Source: Myxococcales bacterium
GTDB taxonomy: Bacteria; Myxococcota_A; Polyangia; Nannocystales; Nannocystaceae
Reading direction: 5' to 3'
Assembly: GCA_014240065.1 (NCBI GenBank)
Contig: JAAZXR010000029.1
Location: forward strand, 1-55,895
DNA length: 55,895 nt
A program made the translations under genes and the position numbers. Positions within the stretch are counted from its first letter, which is position 1, and each line of letters starts with the position of its first letter. This document shows positions 9,363 to 17,982 of this stretch, piece after piece. The notes under the pieces were generated by a model, which was not told where the DNA came from, made no database searches, and saw only the letters and a list, made by a program, of their open reading frames with translations.

Positions 9363-11326
9363 GCCTGCTCAGCCTCAGCTGGTCGACGGCGGCGGCCCTC
9401 TTCGGCGGCTTGGCGGTGCCCCTCGTCGCGCTGTATCTGCTGAAGGAGCGCCGCCCCGTCGCGGTCGTCCCCTTCGTCGAACTCTGGCTGAAGGTGCTCC
9501 ACGCTGAGCGCGCTCGTCAGCCGTGGCTGCGACTTCGTCGCCTGCGCTCGCTGCTTTGGCAGCTCCTCATGCTCGCGGCGCTGGTCCTCGCGCTCGCCAA
9601 CCCCAGCTTCGACCGATGGACCGCTCACCCGAGGCACTACGTCGCGGTCATCGACGCGTCCGCGAGCATGCTGGCTCCGTCTTCGGATCCCCAACGCTGG
9701 GACACGCGACTCGACGAGGCCCTCGCCGCGACCCGAGAGGAGGTCACGCGGCTCGGCGCCCGGGACCGCGCCGCGCTCATCATCGCGGGCTCGACGGTCT
9801 CGGTGGAGACAAATTTTGGCCCCATCAACGAGCTCGTTGAGGCGACCTACAGACCCGTCGCTGCCACAGGCAGCGGCTCTTTGGCAGACGCGGTCGCGCT
9901 CGCGCGAGCCATGACAGCGAACGCCCCAAACAGATCGTGGCTGCGCGTCTTTAGCGATGACGCCCCGCACGACTCGCTCGCCGCCGCCGCCTGGAGCGGA
10001 TGCGACGTCCCCAGCACGAGATGCTCTTGGTCCCGTGTCGGTGGCGACTCGGAGAACGTCGCGATCACCGCGTTCGCAGCGCGCCGCTCGCACGCAGATC
10101 CGGCGCTGATCGATCTCAGCGCCGAAGTTCACAACTTCAGTGGCGCCCCGGTGACCGCCTCTCTTCGCGTGGCGTCGGGCCGGATGCCGCTGCGCACCGT
10201 GCCGCTCGACCTCCCCGCGGAGGGCAGCGAGCGCGTCAGCCTGCGCGGGCTCGCCGCGCAGCAGGAACGATTCACAGCCACGCTCCATGGCGCGGAGGGG
10301 TCACCGATCCCGGGTGTGGCGTACGACGACGTCGCCTTCGCCGTTGTTGGGCCGCGCGCGCGAATTCGCATCGCCAAGATCGCGGACCGACAAAATCTGT
10401 TTCTCGACGCCGTGCTCCTCGCACTCGACGCGGAGATCGACCTCGTCTCGATGTCGCCGGAGGAGGCGCGGCGCGCTCCTCAGCTGCTGGCTGGCTTCGA
10501 CCTCGTGGTGCTGGACGCCTCCGACGACGCCGCCCCGCTCCCGCTCCCGAAGACCACGGCGATCTTCTTCCATCCCTACGCGGTCGAAGACAGGGCGTTC
10601 CCGGTCCCGATGAGGCGGTTGATCCGGCGACCCAGAATCTCCGCGCGCCCCATCGACGACCCGCTGGTCAAGGGTGTCGTCTTCAAGGATGTGAACATCA
10701 GCGAGGCGACCTCGTTCGCGCTCGACGCGACCGACCGACCGCTGCTGAAGCATTTCGACGACGCGATCGCCATCGCCCGAGCCCATGAGGACGGCGAGTG
10801 GATCATCATCGGGTTCGATCCGATCCGCTCCGACCTCCCCTTACGCGCTGCGTTCCCCATGATCGTCTCTCGCGTCGTCGAGCGCCTGCGCCCTCCGAGA
10901 GAGAACGTCGCGCCGCGGCTTCAGGCGGGGCGGCGGGCGACAGTACACTTGCGTGATCTCGACCTCGACCTCGACGACGGCGTCGCGGTTGAGATCGTGG
11001 ATGACGAGGAGACGCTGATCACCCGCGCGGCCTCCCGCGAGCAACAGATCGACGTCACGCTGCCTGCGCCGGGCATCTACAAGCTCGTCGTCGATGGCCA
11101 GGCGCGGTCTCATCTCGCCGTCATGGGCCACGGTCGCGAGGAGTCCGACCTCCGCGCACGCGAGGACCGCACCACCCGCCTCGAGGACCGCGCGCGTGGC
11201 AGCGACCGCGCGGCGCTCCCCCCATGGTCCGCGACCACCGCTCCCCCCTCCGTCGCCCTCCTCGTCCTGGTCTTGCTGTCTCTCCTCGTCGAGTGGCGAT
11301 GGTTCCACCAAAGGCGGACGGTGTGA
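9359..11326 (+). CDS. BatA-type VWA membrane protein
   Basis: A 655-residue membrane protein. The N-terminus (SAAALFGGLAVPLVALYLL-like segment, then KERRPVAVVPFVELW) is the BatA N-terminal signature. A second membrane segment is near residues 64-80. A von Willebrand A domain follows with the MIDAS motif DASASML near residue 99. A last hydrophobic segment near 632-650 (VALLVLVLLSLLVEW) gives an anchor at the C-terminus. VWA domains of this group bind partner proteins through a divalent metal and are thought to be remodelled by the cognate MoxR. The ATG overlaps the DUF58 stop, and the stop overlaps the next start. Confidence 0.9.
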   Translation: MSLLSLSWSTAAALFGGLAVPLVALYLLKERRPVAVVPFVELWLKVLHAERARQPWLRLRRLRSLLWQLLMLAALVLALANPSFDRWTAHPRHYVAVIDASASMLAPSSDPQRWDTRLDEALAATREEVTRLGARDRAALIIAGSTVSVETNFGPINELVEATYRPVAATGSGSLADAVALARAMTANAPNRSWLRVFSDDAPHDSLAAAAWSGCDVPSTRCSWSRVGGDSENVAITAFAARRSHADPALIDLSAEVHNFSGAPVTASLRVASGRMPLRTVPLDLPAEGSERVSLRGLAAQQERFTATLHGAEGSPIPGVAYDDVAFAVVGPRARIRIAKIADRQNLFLDAVLLALDAEIDLVSMSPEEARRAPQLLAGFDLVVLDASDDAAPLPLPKTTAIFFHPYAVEDRAFPVPMRRLIRRPRISARPIDDPLVKGVVFKDVNISEATSFALDATDRPLLKHFDDAIAIARAHEDGEWIIIGFDPIRSDLPLRAAFPMIVSRVVERLRPPRENVAPRLQAGRRATVHLRDLDLDLDDGVAVEIVDDEETLITRAASREQQIDVTLPAPGIYKLVVDGQARSHLAVMGHGREESDLRAREDRTTRLEDRARGSDRAALPPWSATTAPPSVALLVLVLLSLLVEWRWFHQRRTV

Positions 11327-14160
11327 TCCGAGGTCTCACGCCGGACCGCCGCGGGCGAGTCCTCACCGCCTCGTCGCTCGCGGCCGCGGTGCTCGCCGCG
11401 CTGACTCCATGGGGACCATGGGAGATCTCGCTCCCCGTTGATCCTGCCCTCACCCGCGGCGTGACCGCGATCGCCTTCGACACGCCCGCGTGGATCCTCG
11501 TCACGCTCTTCGTCGCGGCGCCGTACCTGCTGCGACAAGCCCACGCGAGCCTCGTGGTGAGGTCGCGCGCCTGCCGAACACTCCAACTCTCGACTCGGCT
11601 CGCCCTCGTCGTCGCCCTCGCGGCGACGTTGGCCGATCCACGGATCCGTTCCGGCGACGTGACCATCGACGACATCGTCGTCATGGACGTCTCGGATTCG
11701 ATGAGTCCGTCACAGCGGGCCCGCGCCCGGGAGCAGATCGCGGGGCTGCTGGACGCGCGTGAGCGTGAGCGCGGTCGCGATCCCGGTCTCGTCGGCGCAG
11801 ATTTTGGCCCGCCTTCGCGCACGTTCTCCAGCGTCCGCTTCGGCGCGAGCGTCACCATCGATCGCCGCCAAGACCCTCAGCAGATCACCACGACGCCCGA
11901 TGAAGAGGGAGGTGATCACTCTCAGCTCGCGCTCGCGCTCAGGACCGCGAGGCACCTAGGCCACCCCGAGGGACGCTCGAGAATCACCGTCTTCTCCGAC
12001 GGACAATTGACGGGCGCCGAGTCCGAGCGCGCCCTCTTCGAGCTCCGCGCGCTCACGGAAGCGGGCGCTGAGGTCCGCGTGGTCCCGCTCGAGGATCTCC
12101 CCGCGAGAAATGTAGGCATCACCGACGTCGTGTTCCCCGAGGGGCTGCGCGTGGGTCAGCGCTTCGAGGCGAGGGTCAAGCTGCGAGCGACCCACGCCGG
12201 CAGCGCCACCCTGTCAATTGAGGGCGCTGGTCGCGGCCAGAAATCTCGCCAGTCCCTCCCGATCCAGCTTCGGGCGGGGGACAATGAGGTGGCGATCACG
12301 GCGCTCGCGGGCGTCGGAGGCCCCGTCGCCTACTCCCTTCAGATCCGCGACATCGAGCTCTCGGCGGGACCCGACAACATCCCCGACGACGACACCTGGA
12401 CCGAGGTTGCGAACGTCTCTCGCCGACTTCAGGTGCTCTTGATCTCCAACGTCGGCCGCCCCCCGATCAAGAGTGTGCTCGACAACAGCGATCTCGACGT
12501 CACGATACTTGAGCCCAGCGCGGTGCCGAGCGAGCGCGAAGCGCTGGCTCGCTACGACCTCTTTATCCTCCACGATGTCCCCGCGGCGCGGCTCGACCGC
12601 GGTGTCCAACAGACGATGACAGGCTTGATCGACGCGGAGGGCACCGGGCTCTTAATGATCGGTGGTCCGCGCAGCTACGGCCCTGGCGGCTGGCAAGGCA
12701 CCCCCATCTACGACGCGCTCCCTGTTCGAGTGGAGGGAGAGAAGCGCAAGCAGACCCCCGACCTCGCGTTGATGCTGGTGCTCGACAAGAGCGGCTCCAT
12801 GTCAAGTGAGGACAAACTGGACCTCGCCAAGCGCGCCGCGAGAGGCTCGGCGCGAGCGCTGGAACCCACGGACCAGATCGGGGTGATCGCCTTCGATTCT
12901 CGCCCCACGGTGTTGGTGCGGCTGCAACCAGCCTCGGCGAGGCTGCGGATCCGCGCCGACATCCAGCGCGTCAGGGCCGGAGGTGGAACCAATGTTTTAC
13001 CGGCGCTCCGCGAGAGTTTCTTGCAGCTGGCTGGTTCCGACGCGAAGATCAAGCACGTGATCGTGCTCAGCGACGGGCAGTCTCCCGTGGCTGGCGTCGC
13101 GGCGCTCGTGCAACAGATGCGCGACGCGAACATCACCGTCTCGGGGGTCGGGGTCGGCAGCGGCGCCGGCAAAGCCCTCCTTCGAAGAATCGCGTCCGTC
13201 GGCGCGGGCAGGTACTACTTCTCCCTCGACGGCAGCGACGTACCGAGCATCTTCCAACGCGAGACTCGCGAGGTGAGCAAGAACATGATCCGTGAGTCGA
13301 AGCGCTTCGCCCGGGTACGAAAGTACGCGCAGGTCCTTCGAGGGCTCCGGTTCGACGCCTCCCCTCCGCTCCGCGGGATCACGCCGCTGTCGCCGCGGCG
13401 AAGCGCCGAGGTCTTGCTCGACACGACCCTCGGGGAGCCGCTGCTGATCCGAGGGAGGTTCGGGCTTGGCCGCACCTACGCCTTCGCGTCAGACGCCGAT
13501 CCTCGGTGGGCTCGCGCGTGGATCCGCTGGTACGGATTTGCGAGGTTCTGGTCGCAGGTCGCGCGGGACGCCGCGCGACCGGGACGAGACACCTACGGGG
13601 ACGCGCGGCTCGCCGTCCTCCCGAGCGAGTCATCGGGCTCATGGCGCGTCATCCTCGACGTTCAAGATGGTGACCGGTATCGAGACGAGCTCACCTGCGC
13701 CGCCGCGCTCATCCACCCTTCGGTGTCCGAGGAGCCCGAGCGATCCATCCCCCTGATGCTCGTCGCGCCCGGCCGCTACGCCGCGACAATTCGAGACGTC
13801 GCGCAGGTGCCGACCCTGATCCGGGCGACGGCGCGGGACGGCGACGATGCCACAGGCGCCGTGGTCGCCAGCGCGACGACCTCTGTGCCGTCGCTGCTCT
13901 CACGAGAGCGCCGCGGGCCGATACCAGGTCAACGAGACGCGTGGTCGCGCGCCGTCCAGCGCGCCGGCGCCGAGATCGTAGAGGACCCGACCCGGTCGTG
14001 GCCAACGCGCACGCAGGTGTCGGAGGCGACACGCTCCATTCCCTGCTGGAGGACGGTGCTGTGGACGCTCGTGATCCCCTTATTCCTCCTCGACCTCGCC
14101 ATCCGGCGAGCTTGCGCCGCGCGCTCAGGTCGCCCCAAAAAGCCGACGGCGCGAGCGTGA
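11323..14160 (+). CDS. double-VWA, glutamine-amidotransferase-like membrane protein
   Basis: A 945-residue membrane protein with two N-terminal hydrophobic segments. An incomplete VWA domain comes first (DVSDSMS, residues about 122-128). A class I amidotransferase-like segment follows (LLMIGGPRSYGPGGW, from about residue 445, ending DALPV), without the catalytic Cys environment of true amidotransferases. A second canonical VWA has MIDAS LDKSGSMSS near 487. A C-terminal membrane segment ends the protein. This layout is typical of the large VWA protein in MoxR clusters. The start is taken as the GTG overlapping the upstream stop as GTGA, with an AAGG sequence nine bases before it. An in-frame ATG at 11299 is the alternative. 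Confidence 0.9.
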   Translation: MIRGLTPDRRGRVLTASSLAAAVLAALTPWGPWEISLPVDPALTRGVTAIAFDTPAWILVTLFVAAPYLLRQAHASLVVRSRACRTLQLSTRLALVVALAATLADPRIRSGDVTIDDIVVMDVSDSMSPSQRARAREQIAGLLDARERERGRDPGLVGADFGPPSRTFSSVRFGASVTIDRRQDPQQITTTPDEEGGDHSQLALALRTARHLGHPEGRSRITVFSDGQLTGAESERALFELRALTEAGAEVRVVPLEDLPARNVGITDVVFPEGLRVGQRFEARVKLRATHAGSATLSIEGAGRGQKSRQSLPIQLRAGDNEVAITALAGVGGPVAYSLQIRDIELSAGPDNIPDDDTWTEVANVSRRLQVLLISNVGRPPIKSVLDNSDLDVTILEPSAVPSEREALARYDLFILHDVPAARLDRGVQQTMTGLIDAEGTGLLMIGGPRSYGPGGWQGTPIYDALPVRVEGEKRKQTPDLALMLVLDKSGSMSSEDKLDLAKRAARGSARALEPTDQIGVIAFDSRPTVLVRLQPASARLRIRADIQRVRAGGGTNVLPALRESFLQLAGSDAKIKHVIVLSDGQSPVAGVAALVQQMRDANITVSGVGVGSGAGKALLRRIASVGAGRYYFSLDGSDVPSIFQRETREVSKNMIRESKRFARVRKYAQVLRGLRFDASPPLRGITPLSPRRSAEVLLDTTLGEPLLIRGRFGLGRTYAFASDADPRWARAWIRWYGFARFWSQVARDAARPGRDTYGDARLAVLPSESSGSWRVILDVQDGDRYRDELTCAAALIHPSVSEEPERSIPLMLVAPGRYAATIRDVAQVPTLIRATARDGDDATGAVVASATTSVPSLLSRERRGPIPGQRDAWSRAVQRAGAEIVEDPTRSWPTRTQVSEATRSIPCWRTVLWTLVIPLFLLDLAIRRACAARSGRPKKPTARA

Positions 14161-14171
14161 TAGCCTGCGCC

Positions 14172-15035
14172 ATGGCGCGCGCTACTGCCACCAACCTCTT
14201 GTGCCTCGCCCTCGCTGCGTCGCTCCCGATGCTCGGCGCCTGCGAGACCACCTCCCCGGCGGTCCCCGCCCCTCCAACACCGGCGCCCGCGAAGCAGGCC
14301 CCGCCTCCGCCCTCGCCGCCCCCCGCGCCCCGACCGGCGCCAGCCTTGTCGCAGATCGGCGGACTTGAGTACCTCGAGTTTACGACGGCAGGCGCGGCCA
14401 CCGACGCCCCCTTGCCGATGCTCGTCGCCATCCACGGGCTCGGCGACGAACCAGTGAATTTCGCCAATCTCGTGCGCGACCTCCCCGTCCCCGCGCGGGT
14501 GATCGTCCCGCGCGCGATCGACAGCTACGAGCCCGGTTGGTCCTGGTTCCCGCTGCGCGCCCGCGACCCCGACGTTGAAGGCCTCGCGAAGGGGATGATG
14601 CTGGCCGCCAACGTGATCGCGGCGAGCGTCGCCGCCCTCGCCGCCCAGCGCCCGACCACGGGGAAGCCTGTCGTCACCGGGTTCTCCCAAGGCGGGATGT
14701 TGAGCTTCGCGCTCGCGGCCAAACACAGCCAGCTCTTCAGCGCGGCGGTCCCGGTGAGCGGATGGCTGCCTCCACCGCTGTGGCCCGGCGAGGGGGCCAG
14801 CGCCGCCACGATGCCCCCGGTGATCGCCCTCCATGGAACCGAAGATCCCGCGCTGAAATATCCGAAGACGGTGGAGTGCGTCGACGCCCTCGCGAGAAAG
14901 GGGGCGGACGCCTCGCTCATCACCTACCCCGGCGTCCCCCACGTGATCAGCCCGCAGATGCGAGCGGAGCTTCATCGCCAGCTCACGGCCGCGCTCACAA
15001 AACAAGCCGCGGCGAGCCCCTCGCCCGCCCGCTGA
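14172..15035 (+). CDS. alpha/beta-hydrolase lipoprotein (esterase)
   Basis: A 287-residue predicted lipoprotein serine hydrolase of the carboxylesterase/phospholipase type. The signal peptide MARATATNLLCLALAASLPM continues to the lipobox LGAC. A Pro-rich linker (residues about 35-60) follows. The nucleophile elbow GFSQGG places Ser172. Asp225 (HGTEDPALK) and His257 (GVPHVIS) complete the triad. It is the last gene of the MoxR cluster; a GTG at 14157 that overlaps the previous stop is an alternative start. The substrate is unknown, but lipoprotein targeting suggests an envelope or extracellular ester. Confidence 0.88.
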   Translation: MARATATNLLCLALAASLPMLGACETTSPAVPAPPTPAPAKQAPPPPSPPPAPRPAPALSQIGGLEYLEFTTAGAATDAPLPMLVAIHGLGDEPVNFANLVRDLPVPARVIVPRAIDSYEPGWSWFPLRARDPDVEGLAKGMMLAANVIAASVAALAAQRPTTGKPVVTGFSQGGMLSFALAAKHSQLFSAAVPVSGWLPPPLWPGEGASAATMPPVIALHGTEDPALKYPKTVECVDALARKGADASLITYPGVPHVISPQMRAELHRQLTAALTKQAAASPSPAR

Positions 15036-15042
15036 GCCGAGC

Positions 15043-16680
15043 TCAAGACATCGCTTGAGAAAACAGCCGACGGGTGCGAAGCGGCTCCGCGCTGGCCGCC
15101 GCCAATACGCCGCCCATCATGGCGCCGATGACCCCGACCGTCGCGACCTCCGAACCCGCGAAGAACAGCCCTGATACCGGTGAGCGCGGGCGGAGCCAAC
15201 GATTCTGGAAACGCTCAGGTGTAGGCTCGAGTCCGTAGATGGATCCTCCGACGGGTCGAACGAAGTGGTCCGTCGACAGCGGTGTAGAGAGCTCGACGTA
15301 GTCCACCATGGATCGCAGCCCCGGCATCTTCTCCAAGAACTGCTCGAGGAGCTGCGCCTGCAAGACCTCCTTGAAGGCCTCGTACTCCTCTCCACGCCGC
15401 TTCCACCGGGTGGACTTCCACGCCTCAAAGCTCTCCCACGGCACGAACGTGACCACCTCTCCCGTGTGACGCTGCGCCTCCCCGGGATCATAGTTCGGAT
15501 CCTTGAGCGAGGGGAAGCTGCAATACAGCACGTCACAGTGGGGTGGACGCGCTCCGGTCGCGACCCGCCAGCTGTCCGCTTCGGTGTCCCACGTGTCGTA
15601 GAACCACTTGTTGGCGGGGCTCGCCCCCGCCGACCGAATATCGCCTTTGAACCCAATGTACAGGCACACGTGCGCTGGCGCGGGTGGCAGCGACGCGACA
15701 GACTGCGCCCACGTGGTCTCGCGATAGCCCGCGGGCATCATCCGCTGCACCGTCGAGGAGACCCCGGCCGCGCTGACCACCCTCCGCGCACGAATCTCCT
15801 CTCCGCTCTTGAGCCGCACACCTTCAACGACGCCGTTCGAGATGCAGATCTCTTCGACGTCCGCGCGAATGGTCGTCCACCCGCCCCCGTCGGCGACCGC
15901 GCCGAGGAGGTGGTCTGCGATGGCGCCCGAGCCCCCCACGGGATAGTACCCGCCGTGCATAAAATGCTTCACGACCAACGCCTGCATCGCGAACGACGAG
16001 CGACTCGGCGGCGAACCGTAATAACCCCACTGCGCCGCGAAGACGGAGCGCAGGCGGGGGTCACCCGTCATGGACTCCAACACGTCCTTGGTACGCTCTT
16101 GCAACAGGCGGTTCGCCTCTCGGGGTACGAGCTTGTCGGTCAGCGGCGCCAACCGGGGTGGCAAGGCGCGCGCGAGGTAGTACTGCTTCATCGCCCCCGA
16201 CACGTGTCGCACCCGTCGGAGGTAATCGTCGATCGCCTTGCTCTCGTTCGGGAACGCCTCGCAGAGGTTCTCTCTGAACGCCTGGGGGGAATCGGGGAAA
16301 TCGATGCGAAACCCCTCGGGATAGTGGAATTCATCGTAGACCGGTCCGAGCGAAGCCCATTCGAGGCGACCATGGGTGAGGTGGTGGAGGAGCCGCCCCG
16401 TCATGCTGTGGCGGGTCACCTCGCCGACCGCGTGGACGCCGACGTCCCACTCGTAGTTCGGGCGCTTAAACGTGTGCGTGAAGCCGCCTGGAACGTAGTG
16501 CTGCTCGAGCACGAGGACCCTGCGGCCCATCCGCGAGAGCATCGCCGCGCAGACCATCCCGCCCATGCCAGATCCGATGACGATATAGTCCCAGGGACCG
16601 TCGGGGATCTTCGTATTCCAATGGCGGACGCGGCGTCGTTTTTTCGAGGTGGATGGAGGATCTGAGGATGGTTGGTTCAT
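15043..16680 (-). CDS. FAD-dependent oxidoreductase, phytoene-desaturase/CRTISO-like
   Basis: A 545-residue flavoprotein of the NAD(P)/FAD-dependent family that includes carotenoid isomerase and retinol saturase. The N-terminal dinucleotide-binding fold is clear: GSGMGG at residues 36-41, then the acidic end of beta-2 in VLVLEQHYVPGG. The C-terminus has the usual second FAD contact region (GLFFAGSEVATVGVIGAMMG). It is the last gene of the tetR - DUF962 - FAD operon, 27 bases after the DUF962 stop. Carotenoid, polyisoprenoid or unsaturated-lipid substrates are all possible. The company of an Mpo1-like lipid enzyme makes a lipid substrate more likely. It is convergent with the esterase gene at a seven-base gap. 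Confidence 0.9.
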   Translation of the reverse strand: MNQPSSDPPSTSKKRRRVRHWNTKIPDGPWDYIVIGSGMGGMVCAAMLSRMGRRVLVLEQHYVPGGFTHTFKRPNYEWDVGVHAVGEVTRHSMTGRLLHHLTHGRLEWASLGPVYDEFHYPEGFRIDFPDSPQAFRENLCEAFPNESKAIDDYLRRVRHVSGAMKQYYLARALPPRLAPLTDKLVPREANRLLQERTKDVLESMTGDPRLRSVFAAQWGYYGSPPSRSSFAMQALVVKHFMHGGYYPVGGSGAIADHLLGAVADGGGWTTIRADVEEICISNGVVEGVRLKSGEEIRARRVVSAAGVSSTVQRMMPAGYRETTWAQSVASLPPAPAHVCLYIGFKGDIRSAGASPANKWFYDTWDTEADSWRVATGARPPHCDVLYCSFPSLKDPNYDPGEAQRHTGEVVTFVPWESFEAWKSTRWKRRGEEYEAFKEVLQAQLLEQFLEKMPGLRSMVDYVELSTPLSTDHFVRPVGGSIYGLEPTPERFQNRWLRPRSPVSGLFFAGSEVATVGVIGAMMGGVLAAASAEPLRTRRLFSQAMS

Positions 16681-16707
16681 CGTAGCGGTCCACGTCGTCG
16701 CGACGCG

Positions 16708-17175
16708 TCAGTAGCGAATATTCAATTTGCGGTAAATATGACCGAGCAGCCACAGCGGCCCGATCATGAGGAACTGAAGGTCTTCAAAGAAAGATGGTTT
16801 CTTGCCCTCGATCTTGTGACCGACAAATTGTCCGACCCACGCGAGCACAAAAATCGCCAACGAGGAGCCCCACAAGGGCACCCCGAAGGAGGACTCCAGC
16901 GCCTGGAGTCCGAGGACCCCACCGATCAGCCCACCCGTGATCACGAGCATCCCGAGGGCGAGCTGTACGGAGAGCGTCAGGTAGTAGAGCACGCTCCCCA
17001 CCACCAACGCGACGCCGAGATTGGCCCATGGCGAGACCTCGAGGGCCACTCCCCAGAGCAAGCCGATGAGGCTCATGACGATGAGCGGGATGCACACCCA
17101 GTGGATGTTCTTATTGGTCGGGTTTTTGTGGCTCGCGCCGTAGGCCTCAAACCAGTCGTCTGCTGTTTTCTTCAT
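16708..17175 (-). CDS. DUF962 / Mpo1-like membrane protein
   Basis: A 155-residue membrane protein of the DUF962 (YGL010w/Mpo1-like) family. The family N-terminus is present: a Tyr followed by SHKNPTNKNIHWVCIPL, giving His16 and His25, and a later His in VGHKIEGKKPSFF. Four hydrophobic segments lie between. In yeast, Mpo1 is an iron-dependent dioxygenase that removes one carbon from 2-hydroxy fatty acids; the bacterial function is inferred from that. It overlaps the tetR stop by four bases. Confidence 0.9.
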   Translation of the reverse strand: MKKTADDWFEAYGASHKNPTNKNIHWVCIPLIVMSLIGLLWGVALEVSPWANLGVALVVGSVLYYLTLSVQLALGMLVITGGLIGGVLGLQALESSFGVPLWGSSLAIFVLAWVGQFVGHKIEGKKPSFFEDLQFLMIGPLWLLGHIYRKLNIRY

Positions 17176-17852
17176 GTCGTGTGTGCTCCTGTCTCTCGAT
17201 CCATCCCGTCAACGGGGGATAGATAGTTCGTCAACATGTCTGTCAGGTCAGCCCCGATCTGCGCCTCGTCCGTGTCTCGCAGCGTCGGCCAGAGCTCGCC
17301 GAAGATCAGCGACTCGCGAAGGAACGCCGCCGCCATGACCGCGGCGGTCTCCAGCGAACGTGATCCGACGGAGAGCTTCGACCGCTCCAGGTGTCGGCGC
17401 CACGCCTCCGCGACGACGCGAACGAGCCGTTCATTGAACGCCCGGGTCGCCGCTCCAAAGGCCTCCCGTCGCCGCGCGTGAACGATCATCGCGCGCAACA
17501 CCCCGCGCCGCTCGACGTGCAGGATCGTCAAGGCCCGGACCTGGCGCTCGAGCACCTCTCGAAATCCGAGGGCGCCGTATTGTGTCGGCTCGACCACCGC
17601 CGCGACGACCTTCGCAAGCTCGTCGTAGGAGCGATCACAAAGATGCCCCAGCAGATCGTCTTTTGACGCCACTCGCCCATAGAAACTCCCGACGGAGCAG
17701 CCCGCCACCCGACAAATTTCCGCGACGGTCACCTCCTCGAAGGTTTTGGTGTGGAGCAAGGTCGCGAACGCGTCGATGATGCGTCGCAGCGTCCGCTGGC
17801 TGCGCTGTTGGGTGACTGGCTTGATCGCCGGTGTCTGCGTCGTTCGCTCCAT
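17172..17852 (-). CDS. TetR-family transcriptional regulator
   Basis: A 226-residue regulator with an N-terminal TetR helix-turn-helix around residues 30-62 (TVAEICRVAGCSVGSFYGRV) and an all-helical ligand domain. It is the first gene of the operon with the DUF962 and FAD genes, which it overlaps or abuts. The promoter TTGACG-17-TAGTCT and a perfect palindrome at the predicted transcription start lie just upstream, so autorepression together with the two downstream enzymes is likely. The inducer is unknown; a fatty-acid or acyl-CoA type ligand would fit the neighbours. Confidence 0.94.
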   Translation of the reverse strand: MERTTQTPAIKPVTQQRSQRTLRRIIDAFATLLHTKTFEEVTVAEICRVAGCSVGSFYGRVASKDDLLGHLCDRSYDELAKVVAAVVEPTQYGALGFREVLERQVRALTILHVERRGVLRAMIVHARRREAFGAATRAFNERLVRVVAEAWRRHLERSKLSVGSRSLETAAVMAAAFLRESLIFGELWPTLRDTDEAQIGADLTDMLTNYLSPVDGMDRETGAHTT

Positions 17853-17856
17853 GAAA

Positions 17857-17872
17857 CCGAATCCAGATTCGG
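17857..17872. promoter_or_regulatory. palindromic operator for the TetR regulator
   Basis: CCGAATCCAGATTCGG is a perfect 7+2+7 inverted repeat. It lies four bases upstream of the tetR ATG and covers the predicted transcription start (around 17870). Its size and position fit a TetR dimer site that would block initiation of the operon. Confidence 0.75.
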
Positions 17873-17876
17873 ATTT

Positions 17877-17905
17877 AGACTAGCGATCCCCGCCGGACGC
17901 GTCAA
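17877..17905 (-). promoter_or_regulatory. promoter of the tetR-DUF962-FAD operon
   Basis: On the minus strand TTGACG, a 17-base spacer and TAGTCT. The -35 box matches the sigma-70 consensus at five of six positions. The predicted start falls inside the palindrome. Confidence 0.65.
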
Positions 17906-17947
17906 GAGCGGTCCTCACCCCTCGCTCACGGCCATATACCGCCGTAC

Positions 17948-17976
17948 TTGACCTTGGCGGTCGCGCAGCACACCAT
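17948..17976 (+). promoter_or_regulatory. leaderless promoter of the MFS gene
   Basis: TTGACC, a 17-base spacer and CACCAT, then six bases and the GTG start at 17983. The predicted +1 coincides with the start codon. The promoter is divergent from the tetR promoter, with the two -35 boxes 42 bases apart. Confidence 0.55.
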
Positions 17977-17982
17977 CCACGC

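Noticed and set aside
12655-12735. Active glutamine amidotransferase domain in the large VWA protein
   Set aside because: The GGPRSYGPGG segment is like the amidotransferase fold found in these proteins, but no catalytic Cys-His-Glu set is visible.
15265-16665. 466-codon open frame on the plus strand
   Set aside because: Antisense to the FAD oxidoreductase gene; Arg/His-rich and without domains.
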